DNA of 24,348 bases from the NCBI GenBank assembly GCA_045538195.1, contig JAZSRA010000041.1:1-24348 (forward strand), written 5' to 3'. The position numbers and the translations under genes are program-made. How positions within the stretch are numbered: the first letter of the stretch is position 1; each line of letters starts with the position of its first letter. Under the pieces are notes generated by a model. The model was not told where the DNA came from. It did not search any database and saw nothing but the letters and a program-made list of their open reading frames with translations. This document shows, piece by piece, positions 23,499 through 24,348 of the stretch. This DNA is from SVTX01 sp045538195. GTDB taxonomy: Bacteria; Bacillota; Clostridia; Oscillospirales; CAG-272.

Positions 23499-23579
23499 AA
23501 TGCCGAGATATATGGAGCTGTGCATTTCGCGCGCAACTTCGGATATGCACTTTTTAATTTTACAGAAAGAAGGCAAATT

Positions 23580-24149
23580 ATGAAAAGAACAATTTGTTTT
23601 ATACTTGCGCTTGTAATGTGCATGAGCCTTGTTGCTTGTGGTAACAAAGATGAAGTACAGTCCATCGTAGTTGATGGTCAAGAAACTTCTGCTAAGGATT
23701 TTCTCATTGAAAACTTGGGGAACTACATCAAAAGCGATAGTTTCTTGAAAAGTCAGCAGAATTTTCAGGATATTATGGGTTCGGAACCTGCCCCTCTCAA
23801 AGCCACTCGTGTGATTGAATTGGAGCTTGATGGCAAGGAAACAAATTCAATCGACATTCACTATCTTGCAGTGAAAGCAGATTGTCAGTGGGCAAAAGAA
23901 AATGGAGACATATTCAGCGACACACTTTTAATTGTAGATTACGAGACCGGAATCGTCTATGATCAATCAATGGTTGACGAAAGCTGGTTTAAGGATGACG
24001 GCAGCAAGGAATCCTGGACATATATTATGCTCAATGGGCCTCTTTGCGGAGAAGGATATGACGGAGGCACCATTATCGCCGATGCCGAAACACGTGTTGA
24101 ACTTTCTGAAAAGGAAATTGCCAAGGTCAACGAGGCTTTGTATAAGTAA
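23580..24149 (+). CDS. Small lipoprotein of unknown function
   Basis: A 189-residue protein with a lipoprotein signal: MKRTICFILALVMCMSLVAC, lipobox LVAC, lipidated Cys20. The mature part is acidic and mixed alpha/beta, with an ESWTYIMLNGPLCGEGYDGG stretch. I do not recognise a family. The frame is open upstream to 23388, but the signal sequence and AGAAGG at about 23569-23574 set the start at 23580. It uses more AT-ending codons (AAA, GAA, AAT, TCT) than the cell-wall genes nearby, which could mean later acquisition. It has its own promoter candidate and terminator. Confidence 0.8.
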   Translation: MKRTICFILALVMCMSLVACGNKDEVQSIVVDGQETSAKDFLIENLGNYIKSDSFLKSQQNFQDIMGSEPAPLKATRVIELELDGKETNSIDIHYLAVKADCQWAKENGDIFSDTLLIVDYETGIVYDQSMVDESWFKDDGSKESWTYIMLNGPLCGEGYDGGTIIADAETRVELSEKEIAKVNEALYK

Positions 24150-24152
24150 AAT

Positions 24153-24188
24153 AAAAATCAGGGTGCCGAAATCGGCACCCTGATTTTT
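24153..24188. terminator. Bidirectional terminator between the lipoprotein gene and pflA
   Basis: The arms 24153-24169 and 24172-24188 are exact reverse complements (17 bp; about 16 with a 4-base loop) and carry AAAAA/TTTTT at the ends, so both convergent transcripts can stop here. Confidence 0.93.
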
Positions 24189-24198
24189 TATTATGTAT

Positions 24199-24348
24199 TT
24201 AGTGGATGGTTACGGGTAGGCCGTATTCCTCCATTATTTTTTTCAGCTTCTGCATAAATTCGTCGCTGGGGGGAGTTGCCTCCACGGCCTTTTCGTCGCT
24301 TATACGCAGATATTTCATCACGCCCAGATTATGGTAGGGCAAAAGCTG
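24199..24348 (-). CDS. pflA: Pyruvate formate-lyase activating enzyme, C-terminal end (5' part outside window)
   Basis: Fifty codons including the stop, open to the right edge, on the minus strand. The peptide begins QLLPYHNLGVMKY and ends EEYGLPVTIH, both typical of the C-terminus of the radical SAM glycyl-radical activase PflA. PflA installs the glycyl radical on pyruvate formate-lyase, an anaerobic enzyme. Because only the last part is visible, an activase for another glycyl radical enzyme cannot be excluded, but LLPYHNLG fits PflA best. Confidence 0.85.
   Translation of the reverse strand, partial: QLLPYHNLGVMKYLRISDEKAVEATPPSDEFMQKLKKIMEEYGLPVTIH

Overview
This is a chromosomal housekeeping window from a low-to-medium GC Bacillota genome. 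It is most likely an anaerobic, spore-forming member of the class Clostridia of the uncultured, gut-associated Oscillospiraceae/Christensenellaceae kind. The evidence is the gene order priA-def-fmt-yugP-rsmB-rlmN-(PASTA)-rsgA-thiN-spoVM, the sporulation genes spoVM and spoVG, two lipoproteins with Gram-positive-style signals, a pyruvate formate-lyase activase and strong GGAGG ribosome binding sites. Lineage is inferred from gene content only.

Layout. Positions 1-8705, all on the plus strand, hold the priA 3' end, def, fmt, a membrane zinc peptidase, rsmB, rlmN, a kinase-less PASTA membrane protein, rsgA, thiN and a 29-residue spoVM. In many Clostridia and Bacilli the stretch rlmN-prpC-prkC-rsgA-rpe-thiN-spoVM is conserved. 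Here prpC, the kinase part of prkC and rpe are missing, and a repeat-rich 444-bp gap lies where prpC would be. Next comes a YgiQ-type radical SAM protein (8833-10842), closed by a clear terminator. A 650-bp non-coding stretch of hairpins with inverted-repeat ends (10929-11409) separates it from spoVG on the minus strand.

spoVG and murC diverge from a shared intergenic region. murC converges on a minus-strand type IIA topoisomerase B subunit across a bidirectional terminator. The topoisomerase gene diverges from murD, which has a near-consensus promoter. Then follow a methionine gamma-lyase-like PLP enzyme, a lipoprotein built of two similar domains, a cysteine desulfurase, a DUF4003-like protein and a SanA/YdcF-like membrane protein. 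The end of the window has a promoter with perfect -35 and -10 boxes driving tRNA-Val, tRNA-Asp and tRNA-Thr, a small lipoprotein, and the 3' end of pflA on the minus strand.

Functional themes are the start and fidelity of translation (Def, Fmt, RsmB, RlmN, RsgA, tRNAs), the cell wall (MurC, MurD, PASTA protein, SanA-like), sporulation (SpoVM, SpoVG), replication and topology (PriA, topoisomerase B), and cofactor and sulfur chemistry (ThiN, cysteine desulfurase, Met gamma-lyase-like).

The points most worth a second look are the unannotated spoVM, the eroded PASTA-kinase locus, a dispersed family of hairpin repeats inserted right at gene starts (one with a 21-bp perfect stem), a quasi-palindrome of the form GTTAAG-N4-CTTAAC found four times around the DUF4003/SanA pair, and a topoisomerase B gene with no adjacent A subunit.
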